Shown here: one piece after another, positions 1 to 7,077 of the stretch
Layout: each line of letters starts with the position of its first letter
Position numbering within the stretch: the first letter of the stretch is position 1
Source of the DNA: Oscillospiraceae bacterium
GTDB taxonomy: Bacteria > Bacillota > Clostridia > Oscillospirales > Oscillospiraceae
Length of the DNA: 58,834 bases
Reading direction: 5' to 3'
Assembly: GCA_017412765.1 (NCBI GenBank)
Contig: JAFPWN010000062.1
Location: 1 to 58,834, forward strand
The notes under the pieces: model-generated
Told to the model about the DNA's origin: nothing
Seen by the model: only the letters and a program-made list of their open reading frames with translations
Database searches by the model: none
Position numbers and translations under genes: made by a program

Positions 1-80
1 AACTTTTCCCGTATCATGGTCTCTACGACTTTTTGCTTAAATTCGCCTGTGTATTTCTTGTTCGGTATTCCTTTCAGCAT
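1..80 (-). CDS. IS3-family-like transposase OrfA, N-terminal end (cut by window edge)
   Basis: The minus strand opens with an ATG at position 80 and reads MLKGIPNKKYTGEFKQKVVE and onward to the window edge. This is the typical start of the small HTH_Tnp_1 protein (OrfA) of IS3-family elements, with the 'Y-x-x-EFK-x-x-V' pattern that leads into the helix-turn-helix. A GGGGTG ribosome site lies upstream. Only 26 codons are visible, so intactness cannot be judged. An inverted repeat sits immediately 5' of the gene. Confidence 0.6.
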   Translation of the reverse strand, partial: MLKGIPNKKYTGEFKQKVVETMIREK

Positions 81-82
81 AT

Positions 83-139
83 AACAACACCCCACTTGTT
101 AGTAGTATACCATACTTGTCTAACAAATGGGGTGCTGTT
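83..139. repeat. Inverted repeat in front of the transposase
   Basis: Two 20-bp arms (83-102 and 120-139) are reverse complements at 18 of 20 positions and are separated by 17 bp. The arms contain the transposase ribosome site. The structure could be an element end, a leader hairpin that limits transposase translation, or both. IS3-type ends normally start near such repeats, but the far end is outside the window. Confidence 0.55.
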
Positions 140-225
140 CATTATTGGCCACGCCGGTTTCATGTCCCTTTAGGCGGTGATTGCTTCCTCAAAGCACCTT
201 CCTTACGGAGGGCGCCCCAAGACCG

Positions 226-1257
226 TCAGCTTTTTTGTTCTCTGCGGTATTTGATCGGCGTTACGCCAAAGCGCTCCTTGAAGCTGTGGATAAACTGAGC
301 CGTGTCTGAATAGCCCACCTCGGCGCAGAGATCGGAGAGCTTCAGATCGGTGCGGTGCAGGAGCTCCGCCGCACGATCGAGCTTGTACGCCTTCAGCAGC
401 GTGGAGAAGTTAGTGTGGAGCGCTTCGGAGATAAGGCGTGACATATAGGCGTCGGAGTAATGAAACTGTTCCGCCAGCGAATGCAGGGTCACGGTGCGGT
501 AGTTCTCCATCATATAGCCGACTATCGAGATGATCTTCTCGTTCTGAGAGGTCCCGCTGGTGAGATACTGCACGGTGTCCTGATAATTCTGCATGATGTA
601 GAGAAACAGCACCTCAAAAAGCCGCTCCATAAGCTGGTCACAATAGGGAGGCTTCTCGCGCTGCTGCCTCGCAAGCGAGAGGATAAGCTCGCCGAAGAGC
701 GGATCGTCACCGCAGGTGAACATGACCGGACTTATGAAGTGTATCATATTCGGCAGCCGAAGGCTCTGAAAGTAGTCGGCGCGGAGCTTCATAGTGACGC
801 AGAAGGAATCCCCCACGGCGTCAAGCTTGTGCAGCGTTCCCACGGTGACGAATGCCAGACTTCCTGCCTGCTGAACGTATTCAACGCCGTTTATCGTATG
901 CCTGCACTCTCCGGAAATGACGGCGGCACACTCTACAAAGTCGTGGCGGTGAGGCGGAATGTCAATGTAGCGCTGAAGATACTCCACCTCAATGGGGCAG
1001 TCATCATTTATAAAGTCCTCGGCGCTGAGCTTTTCCGTGCCGTAGCGCTCTCGAAACTGACTTCTGAGCTTTGCCGCCTCCGCCTGCACCCATGGCGAAA
1101 GGAGCTCCGGAACCGTCGGCAGCGGATCCGGGTGTGTCAGAACGTAGAGGTATTCCTCGTAGGTCATGACCTTGCCGGTGGAGGCGTATTTCTCACGCGC
1201 CAGAATCTCGATCTTATTAAGCCCCTGCATTTCCGGAACAAGCTCACGGTTTTTCAT
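226..1257 (-). CDS. AraC-family transcriptional regulator
   Basis: This 343-residue protein has an N-terminal cupin-like sensing half (a PPHRHDFVE metal/ligand-type motif near residue 100 and a following beta-rich stretch). Its C-terminal half is a double helix-turn-helix of about 95 residues ending in the AraC signature (SDLCAEVGYSD, then F-x-R-FGVTPIKYR). Such proteins bind a small molecule through the cupin and activate or repress nearby genes. It starts at ATG 1257 behind GGGGTG. It is divergent from the two esterase genes at 1423-3398 with 165 bp between, so these are its likeliest targets. The ligand cannot be told from sequence. Confidence 0.9.
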   Translation of the reverse strand: MKNRELVPEMQGLNKIEILAREKYASTGKVMTYEEYLYVLTHPDPLPTVPELLSPWVQAEAAKLRSQFRERYGTEKLSAEDFINDDCPIEVEYLQRYIDIPPHRHDFVECAAVISGECRHTINGVEYVQQAGSLAFVTVGTLHKLDAVGDSFCVTMKLRADYFQSLRLPNMIHFISPVMFTCGDDPLFGELILSLARQQREKPPYCDQLMERLFEVLFLYIMQNYQDTVQYLTSGTSQNEKIISIVGYMMENYRTVTLHSLAEQFHYSDAYMSRLISEALHTNFSTLLKAYKLDRAAELLHRTDLKLSDLCAEVGYSDTAQFIHSFKERFGVTPIKYRREQKS

Positions 1258-1367
1258 CAGAACACCCCCATTTTTCTTTCGTCACTTTATACAGTATCAC
1301 ACGCACAGTTAAAAATCAACCAATTTATCAGGACAAAAAGAGGGATACTATTTTATTCCGTTTGTGC

Positions 1368-1373
1368 TATAAT
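1368..1373 (+). promoter_or_regulatory. Putative -10 box of the esterase operon
   Basis: A TATAAT lies 49 bp before the ATG at 1423. There is no good -35 box 17 bp upstream (ATACTA). This fits a promoter that needs an activator such as the divergent AraC protein, which is an inference. Confidence 0.45.
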
Positions 1374-1422
1374 GTGATAGTCGATAGTGGTATTTTATAA
1401 AATATGAAAAGTGAGGACTATA

Positions 1423-2520
1423 ATGGCAAAGCTGCCGCTGATAATCAGATTTCTTGGAAAGCTCGTATTGGGAAGGAAGAACCCGCCGCTTCCCGCTTTG
1501 CCGCAAAAGGGCAGGTGGTACCGGGTGAATATGCCGGGCCACGTCGCATCTGACGGGTCTGAATACGGCTTTGATATGCGTTTCGGCTCGGAAAACAGGC
1601 TTATCGTGTATCTTCACGGCGGAGGCATGAGCTGGGATGAGCACATGGCCGCACACCCGTCCTCTCTCGACGGCGATACTGACGATATGTACTATACGCC
1701 GCGCGCCGGACACTGCAAAGGAACAAAGGGGCTTTTCTCCCTCGGAAAGGAAAATCCGTTCCGCAATTGGAGCATAATATCTCTCCCGTACTGCACCGGT
1801 GATTTTCACTGCGGAAGAGCTGATTTCCCATACACCGCTTCGGACGGCATCCGGAAAACGCTGTATCACCACGGCTATGACAACACCGTTGACGCCATAG
1901 CGGAGGCTGTGCGTCATCTCCCAACACCTGAGAAGCTTATGATATGCGGCAACTCCGCCGGAGGCTTCGGAGCCTCGTTCATGGCGGATACCATAATCGA
2001 TCTCTTTCCGGAGTGCGGCGATATAACGGTTTACAATGACAGCGCGTTCTTTATAAGAAAAGACTGGGTGCATATTGTGCGTGACGTCTGGAATGCGCCT
2101 GAGGCTGTCTGGAACAACGTAAAGACTGAAAACGCCGTTCTCGACAGTCTCCTTGCTCTTAAGGAAAAGCGCCCGCAGGTGAAGCTGATGTTCTCCTGCT
2201 CAACGAGAGATTATAACATCTCAATCATCGAAGGCTATGATGAGGTGGGAAAACTCATACCGAAGCGGGAATACGGCGACCACATGGAGCGCAATCTTGC
2301 CGCTATGTGCGATGGGCTTGCCGATGCGGGCATATTCATCTTCGACATACCCGCCTCGGGACGGGAGGGAGAGCTGGGCTTTACAAAGCACTGCATCGCA
2401 ATAGACAGTGAGGCGGCTGCGGCAGCGGTGGACGGCGCGAACACCCTCCAATGGCTATGGGACGGAGTAAACGGCAGACAAAAGAAATACGGGCTCGATA
2501 AGCTCGGGGAGACAAATTGA
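1423..2520 (+). CDS. Alpha/beta-hydrolase esterase, pectin-acetylesterase-like
   Basis: This 365-residue protein carries an HGGG oxyanion-hole motif near residue 64 followed by W, and a CGNSAGG nucleophile elbow with the serine at about residue 178. The order and the long spacing resemble the pectinacetylesterase/Notum type of serine esterase rather than classical lipases. No signal peptide is obvious. I chose ATG 1423 because GTGAGGA (1411-1417) is its ribosome site; an in-frame GTG inside that site is therefore unlikely to be the start. The gene overlaps the next esterase by one base, so the two are translated together. The substrate (an acetylated or other ester) is unknown. Confidence 0.75.
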   Translation: MAKLPLIIRFLGKLVLGRKNPPLPALPQKGRWYRVNMPGHVASDGSEYGFDMRFGSENRLIVYLHGGGMSWDEHMAAHPSSLDGDTDDMYYTPRAGHCKGTKGLFSLGKENPFRNWSIISLPYCTGDFHCGRADFPYTASDGIRKTLYHHGYDNTVDAIAEAVRHLPTPEKLMICGNSAGGFGASFMADTIIDLFPECGDITVYNDSAFFIRKDWVHIVRDVWNAPEAVWNNVKTENAVLDSLLALKEKRPQVKLMFSCSTRDYNISIIEGYDEVGKLIPKREYGDHMERNLAAMCDGLADAGIFIFDIPASGREGELGFTKHCIAIDSEAAAAAVDGANTLQWLWDGVNGRQKKYGLDKLGETN

Positions 2521-3398
2521 TGAGCGTGAAGCTGTTTTTTATGAAGCTGGCGGCGAAAAAGGGCAGGCGCGACTGCGTTAAATACGCAAAAAGCGTCGGC
2601 GCACCTACGGGGGAGCGTTTTATGGTGCCCAGAGAGGGCAAAAAGCCGGTGGAAGTGTATATCTACCGACCGGAAAAGTCCGGTGCGCTGCCCTGCGTTT
2701 TCAACGTGCACGGCGGAGCGTGGGTAGGTAACGACGCACTGTACCTCGACACCCAGAGCCGCCTGATGGCTAAGAGGCTGGGCGCCGTGGTGGTGAACAT
2801 TAACTACACCAAGGCGGATGTGAAGCCATTTCCATATCAGCAGTATGAGGTAACGGACACGGTAAAGTACTTTATACGCAGCGCGGCGAGATTCAACGTG
2901 GACGTTGACCGCCTTGCGATCATGGGCTATTCCGCCGGAGGTCACCTCTGCGCGGCAGCGGGACAAATTCTGAACAGGGAGGGCGTGAAGCTCTCGGCGC
3001 AGGTGCTTTGCTACCCGTTTCTGGACTTTACCTTCGGTGGCGGCGATGAGCTGGCAAAGCTGCTGGCGCCGGTATTCTTCAAGGAGCTGCCCGCGGATGA
3101 TCCGATTTGCTCCCCCGGTGCGGAGACGGCCGAGAACCTTCGCGGCATGGCGCCGGTCATAATCGTCTCCTGCGGCACCGACGATCTGCGCCATCAGGCT
3201 GCGGAATATATCGAGAAGCTGCGTGAGGCAGGGGTTCCGGTCGAGGAATTATTCTACGAAAAGGCCATTCACGGCTATCTGGAGACGAATTATCCCGAGA
3301 CGAAGGAGTACCCAGCCAAAAACCCGGAGCAGGAGACAATCATGCACGAGACCGAGCGGGATATTGCTGAAAGGCTTACCAAGATTTGGACTTGCTAA
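2520..3398 (+). CDS. Alpha/beta-hydrolase of the hormone-sensitive-lipase family
   Basis: This 292-residue protein has the HGGA(W) oxyanion motif near residue 64 and GYSAGG with the catalytic serine at about residue 138, the hallmarks of the HSL/Aes type carboxylesterase. Late Asp and His candidates occur in GTDDLRHQ and AIHGY. The ATG is at 2520, sharing bases with the preceding TGA, and GGGGA serves as the ribosome site. It forms a two-gene operon with the upstream esterase, under likely control of the AraC protein. Together the pair looks like a deacylation module for small or oligosaccharide esters (inference). Confidence 0.85.
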   Translation: MSVKLFFMKLAAKKGRRDCVKYAKSVGAPTGERFMVPREGKKPVEVYIYRPEKSGALPCVFNVHGGAWVGNDALYLDTQSRLMAKRLGAVVVNINYTKADVKPFPYQQYEVTDTVKYFIRSAARFNVDVDRLAIMGYSAGGHLCAAAGQILNREGVKLSAQVLCYPFLDFTFGGGDELAKLLAPVFFKELPADDPICSPGAETAENLRGMAPVIIVSCGTDDLRHQAAEYIEKLREAGVPVEELFYEKAIHGYLETNYPETKEYPAKNPEQETIMHETERDIAERLTKIWTC

Positions 3399-3454
3399 AT
3401 GTAGCTTATAGACATTATAATATGCTGAGAAGGGAAGGAAAGGGATGATACTAT

Positions 3455-3832
3455 ATGCGGGTAAGTACAGTACTATTCGATCTGGACGGGACTTTGCTCC
3501 CGATGGATCAGAATGCATTCACCAAAGGCTATTTCAAGCTCCTCGCCAAAAAGCTTCTCCCGCGCGGTTATGCGCCGGATGCGCTGGTAAAGGCTGTCTG
3601 GCACGGAACGGGGGCAATGGTAAAATGACGGTTCCTGTACCAATGAGGAAGCATTCTGGAATGATTTTGCCGCCACATTCGGAGAGGCGGTAAGAAAGGT
3701 TGCCGGACAGCTCGCATAGAGCCCTTCCTTTTGACCGGCTGCGTCATCAATCCGAAAGGTCTGCCCATCGAACAGTGGCCTCACGGAGATTTTGCCGCTC
3801 TGCAGAATTATCTGAAGGAACGGATTAGTTGA
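3455..3832 (+). pseudogene. Decayed HAD-family hydrolase
   Basis: The reading frame starts at ATG 3455 with the HAD motif I signature (TVLFDLDGTLLP, DxDGT) and runs to TGA 3626-3628. The same protein continues in another frame (3627-3719: NDGSCTNEEAFWNDFAA), showing a small indel in an A-run. It then stops, and a third frame (3719-3832) encodes a tail ending in LQNYLKERIS. At least two frame breaks mean no functional enzyme is made. HAD proteins are phosphatases or phosphomutases; which kind cannot be said. Confidence 0.75.
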
Positions 3833-4124
3833 CTTAAGCAATGACCTGTTCGGAGAAAATGCACATAAAGCGACAAGTATTCATTCCAGAGCAAAAATAG
3901 ATGGACTGCTTAATAACCTCGGGACGGATTCGACCATATTCGTAAGGAATGAAAATGAGCTTAACAAAATGCTGCCCGGCACAGGAATTCGATCTTCCCA
4001 GCTGCTTGCATCAGTTAAGCTCAAGGACAGAATAACAGGTAAATGGCAAGATGTCAAGGATAACGTATTGGCTGCGGAATACGCAGATAAAGCTCCGGAG
4101 TCTGTCAATGATAACATTGATTAA
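3819..4124 (+). pseudogene. Unrecognised fragment of a mobile-element-type protein
   Basis: An open stretch of 101 codons has no start codon in frame and no ribosome site. It encodes a polar protein tail (contains AKIDGLLNNLGTDSTIFV and ends in ESVNDNID). I do not recognise a domain. Its last codons lie inside the first copy of an 88-bp direct repeat whose second copy encodes a matching ending (EGVNTNVDYA). It looks like the C-terminal remnant of one copy of a duplicated gene. Confidence 0.45.
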
Positions 4125-4184
4125 GTTCAGATAAACCGTTCGGAGAACGCTTTAGTTCTCATAACGAGGGCAATAATATCAATA
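4097..4184. repeat. Direct repeat, copy 1
   Basis: About 88 bp that recur imperfectly at 4352-4440. The strongest shared core ends in an identical run through ATAACGAG, then CAATAATATCAATA. The copy contains a stop codon (4122-4124) where the second copy is open. Confidence 0.7.
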
Positions 4185-4351
4185 TATATGCAAAGAAAGC
4201 GCGGAAGCAGTTCTCAAGTGCTGAACATGGAAGAACAATCTTCCCCGCAGCTAACGCCTGAAACGCCACTTGAGCCAACTGATTCCGCTGAAACAAATAT
4301 ATCACGCTCCGCTGAAAGCCGTCAAGAGGAAAATTTCACAGAAGCGGCGCA

Positions 4352-4440
4352 GGAGGGGGTCAACACAAACGTTGATTATGCTCCGATAAACCAAACAGAT
4401 AACGCCTTTAGTTCTCATAACGAGAGCAATAATATCAATA
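4352..4440. repeat. Direct repeat, copy 2
   Basis: Second copy of the repeat at 4097-4184, about 255 bp downstream. It lies in an open frame (ATG 4188 to 4472) that encodes a low-complexity, Ser/Asn/Glu-rich peptide without a recognisable domain or ribosome site. That frame is best read as part of a decayed, disordered linker rather than a free-standing gene. Confidence 0.7.
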
Positions 4441-4455
4441 ACGGAGGTAATGAAA

Positions 4456-4587
4456 ATGGCACAGCAGAATAGAGAACGGATCTATCTGCTGGAGAGCCCG
4501 ACGGGAGAAACGGTGTCGGTGCCGGAGTCCAGACTTGGGGAGTGGCTCAGAATGTACGTAACGCCGTCTATGACAGACGAGAGGTAA
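4456..4587 (+). CDS. Small protein of 43 residues, function unknown
   Basis: ATG 4456 follows a clear GGAGG ribosome site (4443-4447). The product reads RIYLLESPTGETVSVPESRL in its middle, a compact amphipathic protein. Short proteins of this style are common next to phage or conjugative-element structural genes. It overlaps the start of the next frame (4542) in a different phase, so either it is a genuine small gene or it is the original N-terminus of that neighbour separated by a frameshift. Confidence 0.45.
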   Translation: MAQQNRERIYLLESPTGETVSVPESRLGEWLRMYVTPSMTDER

Positions 4588-5462
4588 CTATTCCGAGGGA
4601 AACGCACCCCTACGTCAGCGCCGCCGATATCCTTGAACGCGCCGCGGGGGAGGGGGGAGCGAGGGAAAACCGCGGCGTGAAGTATTCCACAAAAGAAGAC
4701 GCCCTCAATCTCGAGGGCGTGGACTGGATGGACAATTATTCGAGCATTAAGGAACAGCTGAGCAAACATCAGAGTGAAATAAACGCGATGACACCTGTTG
4801 CTGAGGTTGAATATAATCCTAGATCTGCAAAGAATTTAGTTGATATTATTTTAAACGAGGTTTCAAAAGTCGGCGGTTCTTATATGAAACGTGGGACAAT
4901 CGGCTTTGAATTTGACAGAGCGGGAGCCGGCAAAATAAATGCCCATGCCAGAAGCGATGAATTGAGGGCCACTGCTATGGTATCACCATATGTTGCGAAA
5001 TATGGTAAACTGATAGCAGGACAGAAAAACCATGAGGGGACCGGTGTTACAACATTAACATTCGCAGCTCCTGCAATACTTAATGGTGATATAACTAATG
5101 TCGGGGTAGCTGTTCAGTTTGACAAAGAGAGTAGACCGAGGGCTGTAAATGTTGAGCTGCAGAACGGAGATAAATTTAAGCTTGATATGACAAAAGCACC
5201 CTCAGGTCATAACAGTCGTGTTCACCGAGTAGGTGAAGGGACGGCTCTGTCCACTAAGGATGCTTCTACAGATATTATATCCGACGATAAGCCGGGTGTC
5301 AATGGCAAATTCTCCGTAGCAGCGGTACATATTGGTTCAGCGAATCAGAAGATTATGCTGAAGCAATGCGAGAGAAACGAAACGGAGATCGCATTATCCA
5401 ACCATCGACCTGACTTTGTACAGACACTCCGGATAATTCACTATTCCAAAAAGCGAAGGTAG
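4542..5462 (+). CDS. Phage/ICE polyvalent-protein-type domain (LPD/BECR-like), probably a remnant
   Basis: A 306-codon frame with no ribosome site at its ATG. After a linker of the 'VKYSTKED' kind, typical of joints in large phage/ICE polyvalent proteins, residues 85-210 form a regular alpha-then-beta pattern (AKNLVDIILNEVSKVGG; GTGVTTLTFAAPAILNGD; ITNVGVAVQFDKE). This pattern resembles the large-polyvalent-protein-associated domains or BECR-fold nuclease-like domains found in MuF-type phage head proteins. The tail (residues 270-306) is unrelated and may be fused debris. The likely true N-terminus was upstream, out of frame. Domain naming is a pattern-based guess. Confidence 0.4.
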   Translation: MAQNVRNAVYDRREVTIPRETHPYVSAADILERAAGEGGARENRGVKYSTKEDALNLEGVDWMDNYSSIKEQLSKHQSEINAMTPVAEVEYNPRSAKNLVDIILNEVSKVGGSYMKRGTIGFEFDRAGAGKINAHARSDELRATAMVSPYVAKYGKLIAGQKNHEGTGVTTLTFAAPAILNGDITNVGVAVQFDKESRPRAVNVELQNGDKFKLDMTKAPSGHNSRVHRVGEGTALSTKDASTDIISDDKPGVNGKFSVAAVHIGSANQKIMLKQCERNETEIALSNHRPDFVQTLRIIHYSKKRR

Positions 5463-5469
5463 GAAAAAT

Positions 5470-6756
5470 ATGTATTTCCCATGGTATCAGATATTATTCT
5501 TCTTTTTAGTATATTCATTTCTCGGATGGACGATTGAGGTGGCGGTTTACGCTGTCACGAAGCGGAAATTCTATAATATTGGTTTTCTCTCCCTGCCGTT
5601 CATCCTTACATACGGCTTTACTATGTGCTCGCTCGTTGTGCTATTACCGACCTTCGGGGACAATCTCGTCGGGCAGTACATTATGACGCTCTTACAGGCG
5701 GCGGCGTGGGAGAGCATAGTCAATTTCGCCATAAGAAAGCTGTGCCCGAATATTGTCTGGACGGAGCGCAAACGCATTTTCGGAGGCAGTCTGACCGGCT
5801 TTGCGGCAAGTGCGGTCATTGCACTGGCATACCTGCTTGTTTACCATATTCTGCACCCGCTTATTCTCGTTTTGACGCAGCTTGTTCCGGCATTGGTACT
5901 CAAAATCGCCATGCCGATTGCGATGGCGCTGATAGCTTTGGATATAGCGACGGTTACTGTGGCATTCAGACAAAGAGGCAAAAAGGGCTTTAACAAAAAG
6001 CAGAAGGACTCCGCCCAGCGCAGGCTCGCCAACCGTATCGCAGACAGGATATGGAGCCGTGTACAAAAGACCTATCCCGGCGTAAAGCAGACGAAGGACG
6101 GCGGAGCTGCAAAATATACCTTTGCAAAGGGTCTTGGCTTTGATAAGCTCTTTTGGGTGTTCCTGCTGTCCGCGCTTCTGGGCGACCTCATCGAAACGCT
6201 TTACTGCGGTTTTGTTGACGGAGAGTGGATGAGCCGCTCCAGCCTGCTCTACGGGCCGTTCAGCCTTGTATGGGGCGTCGGAGCCGTTGTGCTGACGATC
6301 ACGCTCCTGCCGCTCTCGAAGAAAAACGACCGCTGGGTTTTTATGGGAGGCTTCTTTATAGGCGGCGCTTACGAATATATGTGCAGCGTTTTTACCGAGA
6401 TCATGTTCGGCACAGTATTCTGGGATTACAGCTATATGCCTCTCAATATCGGCGGCAGAACCAATGTGCTGTTTATGTTTTTCTGGGGTATTCTCAGCGT
6501 GGTATGGGTCAAGACGATATTCCCCCGCATGGAACAGATCATTGAGAAGGTGCCGCCCCTTTGGGGAAAGATCGCCACTTGGGTCGTACTGCTGTTCATG
6601 GTTCTTAATACTCTTCTGACCGGCTCGGCAATGCTCCGATACAATGTTCGCAAAACGGCGCCTGAGACGTATTCCGACTTTGACAGGTTCATAGATATGC
6701 AGTACCCGGACAGCCGTATCGAGGCCCGCTGGCCGAATATGATAATTACAGAATGA
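5470..6756 (+). CDS. Multi-pass membrane protein with two CmpB-like (putative ABC-transporter type IV) domains
   Basis: This 428-residue protein has many hydrophobic segments in two blocks. Residues 1-150 open with YSFLGWTIEV and residues 218-370 contain LLYGPFSLVWGVGAVV, then GGAYEYMCSVF and FWDYS, the recurring features of the CmpB/PF06541 family (FLGW, GPxxxxxG, E-Y, WDYS). The family is named a putative ABC permease but its function is not established. The charged segment between the blocks (about 165-215) is probably cytoplasmic. AGGA precedes ATG 5470 closely. It is a single gene, with a weak hairpin after it. Confidence 0.7.
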   Translation: MYFPWYQILFFFLVYSFLGWTIEVAVYAVTKRKFYNIGFLSLPFILTYGFTMCSLVVLLPTFGDNLVGQYIMTLLQAAAWESIVNFAIRKLCPNIVWTERKRIFGGSLTGFAASAVIALAYLLVYHILHPLILVLTQLVPALVLKIAMPIAMALIALDIATVTVAFRQRGKKGFNKKQKDSAQRRLANRIADRIWSRVQKTYPGVKQTKDGGAAKYTFAKGLGFDKLFWVFLLSALLGDLIETLYCGFVDGEWMSRSSLLYGPFSLVWGVGAVVLTITLLPLSKKNDRWVFMGGFFIGGAYEYMCSVFTEIMFGTVFWDYSYMPLNIGGRTNVLFMFFWGILSVVWVKTIFPRMEQIIEKVPPLWGKIATWVVLLFMVLNTLLTGSAMLRYNVRKTAPETYSDFDRFIDMQYPDSRIEARWPNMIITE

Positions 6757-6842
6757 ATAGTCTTTCAAACACTGTTTTTCCGAGGAAGATGGGGCTGTTG
6801 AGCATGAAGAACCCGACTGTAATTGAGGATGGTGTTTTCACA

Positions 6843-6871
6843 ACAAGCCATCAAAATGAATGACGGCTTGT
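6843..6871 (+). terminator. Weak hairpin after the CmpB-like gene
   Basis: An 11-bp stem (ACAAGCCATCA with TGACGGCTTGT, one mismatch) is followed by TTTAATT. It lies 87 bp past the stop at 6756. Confidence 0.4.
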
Positions 6872-6905
6872 TTAATTCATTGTTAAGTGAGAATGCAGGA
6901 ATATG

Positions 6906-6934
6906 TTGCAATCCCCGCTTTTCTATGCTATTAT
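6906..6934 (+). promoter_or_regulatory. Promoter of the MATE gene
   Basis: TTGCAA (6906-6911), 17 bp, TATTAT (6929-6934). Transcription would start near 6941, giving a leader of about 135 bases before the MATE start codon. The leader contains a short open frame and a terminator hairpin. Confidence 0.6.
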
Positions 6935-6966
6935 ACGTTTACAAGGTGAACTGAAAGAATATCCTT

Positions 6967-7038
6967 ATGAACAAGCAGATGCTGCGCGACGTGTCGCATC
7001 ACCTGCTGCCAAATAAAAAAGTCACCCGAATCGGGTGA
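6967..7038 (+). CDS. Putative leader peptide of the MATE gene (23 residues)
   Basis: The frame MNKQMLRDVSHHLLPNKK continues with VTRIG and ends with a TGA inside the right arm of the terminator hairpin at 7021-7039. A ribosome that reaches the end of this frame would cover the hairpin and stop it forming. This arrangement is known from translation-dependent attenuators in front of Gram-positive antibiotic-resistance genes. Its own ribosome site is weak (GAAAG), so translation is inferred, not certain. Confidence 0.45.
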   Translation: MNKQMLRDVSHHLLPNKKVTRIG

Positions 7039-7045
7039 CTTTTTT
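7015..7045 (+). terminator. Intrinsic terminator inside the MATE leader (possible attenuator)
   Basis: A perfect 9-bp stem, GTCACCCGA and TCGGGTGAC with one loop base, is extended by a run of A on the left and of T on the right (7040-7045). It lies between the promoter at 6906-6934 and the MATE start at 7078, only 32 bp before the ATG. Most transcripts would therefore end here unless it is prevented from forming. Confidence 0.7.
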
Positions 7046-7077
7046 GATACGAAAGATCAGAATGCGGAGGACGGATA

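Noticed and set aside
116-298. A 60-codon frame beside the transposase repeat
   Set aside because: It runs from the inverted repeat into the antisense end of the AraC gene and has no protein character.
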